A DNA stretch of 64,000 bases from Morchella semilibera (Eukaryota > Ascomycota > Pezizomycetes > Pezizales > Morchellaceae): contig WBVU01000004.1 of assembly GCA_009192285.1 (NCBI GenBank), positions 434,001 to 498,000 of the forward strand, written 5' to 3'. The position numbers and the translations under genes are program-made. Every line of letters begins with the position of its first letter. Positions within the stretch are counted from its first letter, which is position 1. This document shows positions 1-10,321 of this stretch, piece after piece. The notes under the pieces were generated by a model. It was not told where the DNA came from and did not search any database. It worked only from the letters and a program-made list of their open reading frames with translations.

Positions 1-867
1 CGATCTTCTCCCAACCTCCAAAGACCCTATTCCAATCCTTCCAGTTCACCGGTTCGCCCAATTTCAGTAAGCTTAAGAGCGACAGCACATCTTTCCTCAG
101 TATGTCATCCTAAAATATTCACAAATTGGACAACAACTGTAGATTTCTCCCCACCAGCAGCAATACCGTCATTTCCTCCTACTCCTGGAATTCAACGAAC
201 TCATCGCCCTCCTTCCTTGGGGAGTATAATTCATGGCGCAACTGTTTCTTCATCTACCGGGATTCGACCTATTCATCAACCTGCACAACCTTCACCTAAC
301 ATTGCCTTTACTCCGCCCATTCTATCGTCTCCCTCATTTGCGTCATTCCAAAACCAGGAAACCGCGCTGGGTTTAACGATAACCTTTTCAGGTCCTTCCA
401 GAGTATATGTGGGTGAGGTTTTTCTTTGGACAGTATTCGTCGTGAACCGTTCCCAACGGGCAAGGAAGCTAGCACTCATTGTTCCGCCAAAACGACGAAA
501 GGTCGGGGAGGGTAAAGTGCTGCCTCCTCGGCCAGCAGGAGATGATGCAACGGAGCCGGTATTAGAAGAAAATGCTGTATACCAGACGCACAGGGCTCAA
601 TATTTAGAACCAGCAGAGCTAGTGCCTCTTGTCAACGACGTTAGAGTTGGGTAAGTCGCATCACAGCACAACCTTAGGAGCCGGATCTAATCACTCTCTC
701 ATATTAGACCACTTTTACCCTCGGCCTGCCACACAGCTGAACTTCGGTTCATCGCGCTTGCAACTGGTGTACTAAACGTCGAGGGCGTACGAGTTGTGGA
801 CTTGGTGACAAATGAGACTACAGACTGTAGAGATTTACCAAGCATTGTCTCCGTAGGGAAGAGGTAA
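1..867 (+). CDS. TRS65: TRAPPII complex subunit Trs65, C-terminal part (5' end outside window)
   Basis: Three exons are visible: 1-99, 143-650 and 708-867, with introns GTATGT..TAG and GTAAGT..TAG; the last intron has a CTAAT branch point. The readable frame begins at base 3 and gives about 254 residues. The last part holds the conserved Trs65 signature: a beta-rich segment around GLTITFSGPSRVYVGE, a stretch ending PLLPSACHTAELRF, then VRVVDLVTNETTDCRDLP just before the stop. Trs65 is a fungal subunit of the TRAPPII tethering complex, which acts as a Rab exchange factor at the late Golgi; that role is family knowledge. The N-terminal two thirds lie upstream of the window. A serine/proline-rich linker (about 145-360) precedes the Ig-like end. 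The identification is fairly firm; the first intron boundary is less certain than the second. Confidence 0.8.
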
Positions 868-1825
868 ATGAGACATGGGGGGGGATGCCTGTTTTCTTTT
901 TTCCCACCCCAACAGACATTTAGGTAAGTTAAATAAGCACGTCTAGTGATGCTGGCTTTTCTTTTGGGGGCATCTAGGGGGCTATTCATGTGTCTGCACC
1001 GTGAAACCGACTGACTGAGAATATAGGACTACTATACATGCATTGTGTATTATGTACCCGAGGTACTGATAAACGATCTAAAGATCAAATTTCTTGATAG
1101 CAGGGCCTTAAGAATTAAGGATGCTAAGCAGGAGACTCTCTGAACGCTGATTTGGGTTTTTGTCATCATTATTTTAGGCAGGGACCTAGCCTCTTTCCTC
1201 AAGCCAAGCCCCGCCCACAACAATGTCAGTACTCTACAAAAAGAAAGGTTCAATTTTAGGTAGATCGTTTCCAATTGTATTCATTAGTCTTTAGGTGTTT
1301 CTAGGCTAAACGTTGCATCACTTATCAAGAGTAATTATAATAGCACTAAGGATGAAAAAAGAAAAAAAAAACCTTCTGCATTGGTGGAGGAGTTCCGCAG
1401 CTCCGATTTCATATATGTACCACACTATAACACTCTAAACCAGACCAACTGTACCAAAAAAGCCAGGTGTAATACGTAATTCAATAGTGAATTAAACCGG
1501 CATTGTAGGAAGAATACTGGGTACAAATATCGTATTTTTAGCGCATTGGCGGGAATACCATAGCGAAACCACGCCCTTTTTGTAATGAATCCTATTTATG
1601 TTAACTGGCCGGACCCATTATAAAACAGACAAAGCACAAACATACCTGTAAGACATGACCTTCTCCATTTCTCTTGTGCCGTGATACCCCTTATATTAAC
1701 AAGACCGAACATTGAAGTAGTGGTTGGGGTTCACATATATAAAGCTTTAGATTATATGATAGCATATATTCCATCATCTTCCGTATTCTTACATTGTAAT
1801 CCAATGAATACGCCCAATCCCACCT
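868..1825. other. Intergenic region between TRS65 and IPI3 3' ends
   Basis: The two flanking genes converge here. The stretch is AT-rich, with short A/T runs (for example near 1360), and no reading frame shows coding character. I see no RNA gene or element. Confidence 0.6.
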
Positions 1826-3501
1826 CTAGGCTCCATTACAGCTATATGTATTACTAGCACTAACAGCACTGGTATTCTCTAACAACCACCTTGCGTGACC
1901 AGCCCAAGTCTCCCGGTGCAACGCTGCTAGGCGATCATAGTGTTCATACAGCATCGCCAGCTCACTTTCTAACGCCTCAACTTTGTACTTTGACGCTAGG
2001 GATGGTGTATATGCCCTCATATCTGCCATACCTCTCATCATAATTGCTGGATCCGAAAGCGGTGTGAATGTTGAGATCTGGGCAGGAAGTTTGGTACCAA
2101 AAGATGCTGAAACGGTTTCGGGAACAAACCCATTAGACTTAATTGTTAAGGCATAGTTATGCAAGTCAACAATTGTAGAAGCAGATGTAAGAACGGCGTC
2201 ATAACGCGGTTTTTTAATTGTTGTTTGCTCAATGGTGCTTTGAAGATTGAGAGATGTTGGGACGAAGCCATTTGGGGGCAGTATTTTAACAGTTGTCACA
2301 GAAGCTAGATATTAAACGATTTAAAATAAATAAAAATTACAAGAATGGTGAGGAGGTGCTTACATTTGAACTGCGCCAGTATTCGAAACACATGACCCGT
2401 AGCTACATCCCAGATGCTAACAGTTCCCTTTTCGGTCCCAGTGACGAGATAGTTTCCCTCATAAACAACACCCATCGATGTTATAGGGCTTTCATGATCA
2501 GTAGTGTGCCAACGATTCCCTGAAAGTGTCACGGGGACATGGCGAGGCTCCTCAGAGAAGAGTTGGTTTGAGGTTGTACCCATAGCTTCGTCAAAGCTGT
2601 GAAAGCTGACGCTTTGAACTGTTCCATCTTCGAGGCCTGCATAAAAAGCACGATCCACAGGGTCAAGCGCTAGTGCTGTAGGGATAGAGGATAATATATA
2701 TGTTCGCAAGTGGGTACCGTTGCGGTAGTCCCATACCTAATCGTTTCAGTAGTCAGAACCATTTTGATCATATAAAATTCCGTGAACGCTGGCTTACTAT
2801 ACAAGACGAATCCTTTGAGGCAGTAACCAGAATATCAGTTGGCCCCACGGCACCGATTCTGCCAGGTACTATAGCTGTGATTTCCCGCTGATGTCGATTA
2901 AGTATTCTCTCAGGCTTCCTCTCGCTGCTCCTAACGTCGAGTAAAGAGGCCAGAGACCATACATAGACATTGCTGTCTGCGGAACCTGTTATGACAAAAT
3001 TTGAATTAAAGTCGAAGGCAATACATGTTACTTTTTGAAGGTGTATTTGGGGAGTCGAGATAAATCTTCCGGTCGCAGTCTATAGTTACAACGCACAGTT
3101 ACAAAATCTTCTAAGATATTGCCCGGAAACCAATATTGGCTGTGAGAATTAACACGAACCTCCCAAATTGTGAGTCGTCCAGAGTCGGTTCCTCCGGCCA
3201 AAAATGCCCCAGACCCCCCACTAGCTTCAATGGCTGTGAACTTCTCTTGGAATGGTACTGTGGATTCTAAACTTTGTTTCGATCTGTTGTATACATTGAT
3301 AACTGCCTTGTCGCTCTGCGCAGCGAAGATATGTGATGAGGTTACTGCAAGACAGTTTTTGAGTGTCGAAGAGCGCTTGAAGCTTGCTGCCTGGGAATAT
3401 GTGTGCAAGTCAAAGACAGCAATGCTAGATTCGGTAGTTGAAACACTGGAATTATCGATTGAAGGGCGGTGAGTGCCGAGAATCACTTGTTCAGTCAACA
3501 T
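1826..3501 (-). CDS. IPI3: Pre-rRNA-processing WD40 protein Ipi3 (Rix1 complex)
   Basis: Exons on the minus strand are 3501-3160, 3079-2798, 2736-2364 and 2304-1826; all phases join, giving about 491 aa. The start is the first ATG and gives MLTEQVILGT, the expected Ipi3 opening (MLTEQ). WD40 features follow: SSHIFAAQSDKAVINVYNRS, a GTDSGRLTIWE blade end, TGSADSNVYVWSL, an IVWDYRNGTHL blade and TGTEKGTVSIWDV. A helical tail (about the last 60 residues, KYKVEALESELAMLYEHYDR) matches the C-terminal helix of the family. Ipi3 works with Rix1 and Ipi1 on late pre-60S particles in ITS2 processing and Rea1 recruitment. The first intron uses an unusual GTTCGT donor. The gene is head to head with UTP22, another ribosome-assembly gene, which suggests a shared promoter. 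Confidence 0.88.
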
Positions 3502-3713
3502 TATTTTGAGGGTTTTAATGTTGTAGAGTAAGATGTGAGGATTGGGTCCAATAGTTTTTTTCTTCTTTTGTTTTCCCAGTTGTCAAGCAAATGCAGAGCC
3601 TCATGGCCTGTGCGTCAACTGGGGCTAGGGTACTACAAGAAAATTCTTAGGGCCCTTCAAGACTGTATTTGCGACTACACTTCCCCAAAAGCCCCATGAG
3701 AACGAGCTACACA
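3502..3713. promoter_or_regulatory. Divergent promoter between IPI3 and UTP22
   Basis: Only 212 bp separate the two start codons. The stretch holds a CCAAT box on the + strand (within GGTCCAATAG, about 3545-3555), a pyrimidine-rich tract (about 3556-3580) and a CTAGGGT motif near 3626. That it drives both ribosome-biogenesis genes is inferred from position. Confidence 0.5.
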
Positions 3714-6700
3714 ATGGCTCCAGTTACGAAAAGGCGTCGAATGGACCTCGGCAAAACCAGCGCTACAGAATTTACAAAAAATTCCGCACCAGATAACCTA
3801 ACTGGTGAAGTCGAGAATAATGCAGACGGCGGTGAAATAGAGCCCTCGGACGAGGATGCCATGGAAGTTCCCAATGCCAACCCAAAGGAACGAAAACAAA
3901 GAACAAAAAAGGGCGCCGACGAAGGAGTATCCGAGAAGGAGAAGGCCCAAGCTATTAGCGACATGTACGAATACAAATCGAACGTCTTTCGAATGGAGAC
4001 CGAAGAGTTGCTGAAGGAAGTCCGCTTAAACTACCAGAAGCGCATGACACCTGTGGAGAATGTTTTACACAGGTTAAAAAATATTATGGAAGCTATTCCT
4101 GAAAGACTAGATATTCCTGTGGGTTTTATGCCTCGACCAACCCGCTTGATGAACGGCTTTTACTAACTATATGACTGGCAGATATGCGAAGCGGAGAAAG
4201 AGATGAACAAGCGCAAAATAAACATTCCCTTTCCGGACCCCAAGCCGGCAAAGGATGTTATGTACAAATTTTCATACGCAAAGCCATCCTACATGAACAT
4301 CGTTGGTGGGTACGCACTCAAGACAATAATCAAACAAAGTGAGGGGTTCTCGATCGATTTGGTTGTCTCAATGCCTACAGTATGTTTGCCGTCCGGGTTT
4401 GACCAATCGCAATGTACTAAAGTGGGTTTAGAGTATTTTCCAAGAGAAGGACTATCTTAATTATAGATACTTTCACAAAAGGGCATACTATCTAGCGAAT
4501 TTAGCTGCAGCGATACAAGAGTCCAAGGATATCAAAGTAAAATTAGCAATCGAACATATCAACGAAGATCTTCTACGTCCAATCTTAGTACTTTCTCCAA
4601 GCGGTAGTAAGTTTTATCCGGAACTCAAGGGAAATATCATGTTCTGATTAAACTTTGCAGGTGGTGATGATCTGGATTTTACAGCTTCAAAATGTTTGAT
4701 CAGGTTGATTCCCGCTGCTTCTCAGGATACATTTGCAACAAATAAACTGCTCCCTTTCAAAAATTGTGTGAGGCCTCCCCAAACACTTGGGGTGGATGGC
4801 AAAAAGATGCTTGAAGCTGGCCCAACAACATTATATAATTCATCTCTGCTAGCCGACACAACTTACTTCAAACATCTTTCACAACTTCATTCGAGCTCTG
4901 AAGACTGTGCAGCTTTCAAAGATGCCTGTATGCTAGGAAGAGTATGGTTACATCAACGGGGATTCGGGGGGGGGGTTAGTAAAGGTGGATTTGGCCATTT
5001 CGAGTGGGCTATTCTGATGTCGCTTCTGTTAAAAGGAGGAGGTTCCAAAGGACACGCAATTGTCTCTCGGGGATACAATAACTACCAGATTTTCAAAGCT
5101 ATAATCCAGTTTCTGGCGACAAGGGATTTGGTAGCAAGTCCATTGATTTTCAATGCTGGTGATGAAGTCAGGGTCAAAGGCTCAGAATTGCCACTATTAT
5201 TTGACGGTTCAAATGGGCTGAATCTTTTATTTAAAATGACACCATGGTCGTATAAATTGGTTCGTAAAGCTATGAGTAGAATTTCTATAGGGTTTGGGGC
5301 TAATATTTCTCAAGTTAAAACACGAGTCAACGATAACCATGAAGCTCCTCAATGACACAACGTCCGACAACTTCGATGCCATATTTCTAAATAAGGTTGA
5401 TGAGCTGCACTCTAGATTTGATTCCATTGCTCGAATCCCAATCCCTCAAGCGGCTACTGAAGCGGGACCCACCACGGTATCGAAAGATCCAGACCATAAA
5501 ACCCACACAATATCATTCTCCTACAAGCTCTATGATTCTCTAACTAGGGGCCTTGGAGATAGGGTTTCTCTAATTCACCTGATCTTGCCTTCACCTTCTC
5601 CCAGAAGTATTAGCTTGAATGGAACTCCCGAACCTTCAGTGGGAGGACAAGTGATTGTTGGTTTTATGTTAGACGCTACTAAATGCACACGGGCCGTGGA
5701 TCATGGTCCCCCAGCCGAACACAAGAATGGGGCGGCAGAATACCGTAAATTCTGGGGCCCTAAAGCAGAACTACGTAGATTCAAAGACGGAAGTATCCTC
5801 GAGAGTATTGTCTGGACGGACAAGGACTCAAAGCTGTCAATTTTCAACCAGATCATTCAGTATCTTGTAGACCGACATATTGGCGCAGAAGTCGCAAAAG
5901 ATATTGTCTTCATTGGCGATGAATTCGCACACCTTTTATCGAAGTCTCAGCTTTGTGGCTCACAGACTACAGCGTCTTTTCAACCAGCGATGAATGCTTT
6001 CGATATACTTGTAAAGGATCTACGAGCCCTTGAAGGCCTTCCTTTACAAGTCAGACAAATATCCGCAGCTGCGCCTTCTTTGAGATATTCTACGGTTGAG
6101 ATTCCGTTAGTCGCTGCAGATGGGCAGTTCTTGATGGAACCAGCAGACGTGGTTGTGCAGTTTGAAAGCTCACCCAAATGGCCCGAGGACCTTGTCGCCG
6201 TTCAAAAGGCAAAAGTCGCGTTTCTTTTGAAGATGGCAGAGCTTCTGGAGCAGGGAAAAGGCGAGGATATCGTTACCCGCGTTGGTCTTGAGAACGAAAG
6301 CTACAATACTATGAACAGCGCTTTTCTTGATATTGTTTATCTTACTGGTGCCACTTTTAGGGTTCGGATATACCATGATAGAGAACGGAACCTTCTTGAA
6401 AGACAGCTGAAGGATAAAAGTCTTTCTCCCCGTACAAGAGAGGAGATTACCCAGGCGTTATCAGAACATTGCAGAGCATTTATTTACGGACCTCTACACA
6501 CACAAGATCTTCAAAAACTTTGCCATCGATTCCCCGCTCTTTCTCCAACAATCAGGCTGGTCAAGAAATGGTTTCACTCACATTTGCTATCACCACACAT
6601 ATCAGATGAATTGGTTGAGCTCATTACGCTTCGATGTTTTATCAATCCATCACCCTGGGCGACACCATCTAGTGTTATGACTGGGTTTTTAAGGGCAATC

Positions 6701-7553
6701 TCATTCATCTCGCAATGGGATTGGAGAACAGAACCATTGATTGTGGATATGTCTACCGGTGATTTGGGGTCTTCAATTGTCCAGGAAATTAACAGGAGCT
6801 TTGACTCGATGAGGAAGAATGATCCTGCTCTAAACAAAACTGTTCTTTTTGTGGCTTCAAATCACAGCCAAGAGGGAACCGCGTGGACGGAGAATGGTCC
6901 GATCAAGGTCGTAGCAACTAGAATGACGGCATTAGCAAGGAGCGCTTGTGAGTTAGTGAAGAACTGCGGTTCGGTGATCAGAGCCGAAACCCTGTTTTCA
7001 CCTTCCGTGAAAGATTACGATTTTGTCCTTAATCTCAACCCAGCATTCACGGCGGGTGGGATCAGGAAGAGGAAGCAACAATCAAAGTTCAAGAACTTGC
7101 AGAAACCAGAAACAATCACAATTGAGGATATTTCGAAGCTAGGGCTTGATCCCGTGGGAATGTTTCTTTCGGAGCTTTCGGTTCGTCCCCAGCTAGGCAA
7201 TAACAATTTTTGAAGCTTACTGTTTTGACAGAAACTTTATGGTCACAATCTTATCATATTTTATGATTGCTTACTCGGTGTAACTGTGGGGTGTTTATGG
7301 AGCCCGCTTTGCACAGGTGCTAGGGGATGGAAAGTAAATTTGACATACTCAACTTTACCGATTGTAGAGAAATCTCAAAAGGACGGTGAAAATGTGAAAT
7401 CCCTGCCCGTTAGGCTGATCTGGTCTTCTGTTACTAATTTTAGCTCTTCTTACTTAGGGTGCAAAGCTTGTTATCAATAAGAAAGCCATTCTCAATGAGA
7501 TCGCGAGGTTGGGGGGCGAACTAGTGATGAACATTGAAGTAAATAGGCCATAA
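3714..7553 (+). CDS. UTP22: U3 snoRNP protein Utp22 (Nrap/NOL6 family)
   Basis: Seven exons: 3714-4118, 4182-4379, 4432-4606, 4661-5259, 5315-7180, 7232-7408 and 7458-7553; phases all agree and give about 1171 aa, the usual size of the family. The start MAPVTKRRRMD was preferred over an upstream in-frame ATG at 3669 because the basic opening is typical. Conserved Nrap blocks include INIPFPDPKPAKDVMYKFSY, NIVGGYALKTII, GGFGHFEWAILMSLLLKGGG, HRFPALSPTIRLVKKW, LSPHISDELVELI and a final NLIIFYD..GCLWSP..GARGWKV block. Utp22 binds Rrp7 and enters the 90S/SSU processome early in 18S rRNA maturation; it is built of inactive nucleotidyltransferase-like modules. Donors are diverse (GTGGGT, GTATGT, GTAAGT, GTTCGT twice, GTTAGG). 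A 10-G run (4966-4975) lies in coding sequence and encodes glycines. Confidence 0.93.
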
Positions 7554-8282
7554 CTCTCTCAATTTCAAGGGAGGACTTCAATAAAAAATATTTTGGGTTT
7601 GATTATATAATCCTAGGGAAATAATTTCGTAAAGGACAATCCGTTTAGCTTATTGGATAGCATTTCTTAGTCAACCATGTTTATCAGAATGGGCAAAAGA
7701 AAATGTATAAGTTGTCTTTTCACACAAGGTTAGGGGGATAACAACCGTTTGACGATCATAGATGATCACTCGCACGTAACCTGACTCCAAGTAGCGCCCC
7801 GGCTACCGGTAGGACTATCCCTTAGTCTGTCAATGCTGACCCCCCTATAATAGAGGAATTAAATTTGTATGGAAGATCTATTATTTGATAAGGGAGATAA
7901 CGGGATCTGTCAGTAAAGCCACACAAAATTTGCTTCTTCTTGGGGGGTCAGCATTTTACTGACAGACTAAGGGATACTGCAGGTGTAGGGGTAAGTGTGT
8001 AGACAGTGGCTGTGAGTATGATGGCACATAATAGTGCTCTACTCGGGTAAGCGCGATAACATGTGTCAGCTTCAAAACGCGTTGATCACGTGCAGAACAT
8101 ATCCAGAAACTGTAAGCGTCCAGCTTTGCTTTGCCTCAGGAAACCTCTTGTCTACCTGGTATTTATCCACACCCCCCCCCCCCCCTTCCATCAAAACTCA
8201 ACATATCACGGCTGCAGCAAACACCAAGTGCTGTTACAATACAACAAGAGCTACAATAGAAACTCCACCTTAACCTATCAAC
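7554..8282. other. Intergenic region upstream of YKT6, holding a MITE-like element
   Basis: Besides the inverted-repeat element at 7816-7976 (separate entry), it carries a 14-C run (8172-8185) about 100 nt before the YKT6 start. Short frames at 8034-8311 look like leader sequence, not genes. Confidence 0.55.
7816..7976. mobile_element. Short non-autonomous element with terminal inverted repeats (MITE-like, TA-flanked)
   Basis: The left end reads TATCCCTTAGTCTGTCA and continues ATGCTGACCCCCC (7816-7845). The reverse complement of the right end (7942-7976) is the same sequence with a 5-nt insertion (GTAAA) after TGTCA. The arms therefore match at 30 positions and enclose about 95 bp with no coding capacity. 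Both outer ends carry TA, consistent with the TA target duplication of Tc1/mariner/pogo-type elements. An internal CTGTCAGTAAA (about 7909-7919) repeats part of the right arm. The inverted repeat is seen directly; the superfamily assignment is inference. I saw no second copy in the window. Confidence 0.7.
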
Positions 8283-9080
8283 ATGAAAGTTTACTACATC
8301 GGCGTCAGTGATTACTTTCCCCGCAGCATTACTAGTGGATTAAAGCTAATATCTAGCTTTATAATATGTATAGGTGTTCCGCAGAGACCCTGAGCCCACG
8401 TTTGAGCTTTGCTCTCAAACTGATCTCTCAAGCTTCGGCTATTTCCAACAGACCCCCGTTGGCGAGTTCATGAGCCTGTTCGCCCGTGCCATAGCGGAAA
8501 GCAAGGACTTGACACCACGTCAAGAGGTCGCAGAACAATGTACGTTATAGCCTTCCGGAAACCATCCTACTTGTCGGAGAATATATGTATAACTCTTGTT
8601 TACTAACTTACAGCGTACAGCCTACGTCTTCTACGTGTACAAACGTTCCGAGGGCATCGTCAGCGTGGTGATCACTGATCAAGAGTACCCAAAACAAGTC
8701 GCGCACAAGCTCCTTTCGCAGGTTTCCGACGATTTCTTGACAACATATACTCGCGCAAAATGGGCCCAAGCTGGCAAACTCCCTCTCCCAGTTTTGGGCG
8801 AGTATATTGTCAAGTACCAGGACCCGAAGCAAGCGGATAGCATGCTAAGAATTCAACAAGAACTAGATGAGACAAAGATTGTCTTGCATAAAACTATTGA
8901 GAGCGTACTGGAGCGGGGTGAGAAAATTGATAACTTAGTTGCTAGGAGTGAAGGGTTGAGTACTTCGTCAAAGATGTTTTACACGCAGGTATGCAATCCT
9001 TCTCTCACTTTAAAAGCCCAAGGTCCGCTAACTTGTACCAATAGGCCAAAAAACAAAATAGCTGTTGTGTAATTACTTAA
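8283..9080 (+). CDS. YKT6: R-SNARE Ykt6 (longin domain, prenylated)
   Basis: Exons 8283-8303, 8374-8539, 8621-8988 and 9045-9080 give 196 aa, the normal Ykt6 length. The longin domain begins MKVYYIGVFRRD and includes SSFGYFQQTPVGEF and YVFYVYKRSEG. The SNARE motif follows (RIQQELDETKIVLHKTIESV) with the zero-layer arginine in VLERGEKID. The protein ends QNSCCVIT: a palmitoylatable cysteine followed by a CAAX box (CVIT). There is no membrane segment, as expected for a lipid-anchored SNARE. Ykt6 acts in Golgi, vacuole, endosome and autophagosome fusion. Exon 3 was started at 8621 rather than at the nearer AG (8613), because only that keeps the SYVFYVYKRSEG frame. Confidence 0.93.
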
Positions 9081-10321
9081 ATTGCCACATCCCAGTGATA
9101 TTAGTAGACCGAAGACCAACCTTGTCAATTATAGGAGCACTGAATTTTTGTTAAACTATTTATTTTTCTTCGACCATTTCTTTCTCTAGTTGGGGGTTCT
9201 ATTGTCTTTTCCTATTGTTTTCCGGTGTTGATTGATTGTGCTACTTTCCGGGATGGAACTTAGGTGTGGGACCTTGTATGAAGGTTTGCAGGATTATTGG
9301 TGGCAGATGCGAAATTCTTATATTATTGACCTCTACACATCGCACTATGCAGTATCATAACGATTGATAGATTCTTACTCCGTCAGCTTGAGATCAAGGC
9401 CCTATTAACGGTTTTAAAACCCCTGAATGGGGGGAACTATGCGATTATATTTCACTATATATGTAGACTGTATTTAAACTAGAGTTATTATCAGCCTGCC
9501 CACACATCCTACACTATTTCGTAACATTCCCCTGTCATTCTGGATCATTTCACGTCCCAGCTGCAACGCCCACTCTACTTTGGACAAGTTACCGGATCCA
9601 GAACCTAGACAACACCTGTCAAGTTCTACTACAGTAGTATCTTAATAAGATAGTACTTAGCTCAGCAGCCGCATGTAGGTACACACACGTAGGCACATAC
9701 AAATTACATGTAACCGGAAACGGTTGGGGCGCAGAACCCCCCATAGATATAGAAAAGCTTGACTGACCAAGTATTATAATCTGAGTTTCATATATTAAAT
9801 TCCTACTCTAATCGGGATAGTGATATAGGGAAGAGTAATAAAAGACATCTCTGGACACTATTTACCTGTACCTACTCCTTCCCCGTGAACAAGGATTATA
9901 ATTGCTTTAGTACCTAATGCTACATAATGAGAGAAAACTGGCCTTTGGTGCATCTTGCTGGTTGTCCTAATACACGACGGATATGCGAGTACCAGTTTGG
10001 ACAGAAAAATCAATAAAGTAGATGCACTCGAAAATCTTCAAGAAAAAACAGTACGATTTACTCTGGACACCATGGCTCTAACTTCAATATCCAAATGTTA
10101 GAGAATTGAAACATCAACCGTAGCAATACAAGATCAAGACACAAGTTACAATTGTTATAAATAAGCTGAGAACCACTGCCCGAACTAACCCTTTTTTTAT
10201 ATCATCATTGTAAGAAAGAAAGAAAAAACAGCCTAAATTATAACACACGTGCAAGAAAGAAAACCCTAAAAGCCCTATCGCCTAGTAAAAAGACATAACA
10301 GATAACACGGAGGCCGGAGCA
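9081..10321. other. Intergenic region between YKT6 and SEC63 3' ends
   Basis: The two genes converge. The 1.2 kb is AT-rich, contains one TACATGTA palindrome (9705-9712) and a GAAAGAAAGAAAG run near 10215, and shows no coding frame or recognisable RNA gene. Confidence 0.55.
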
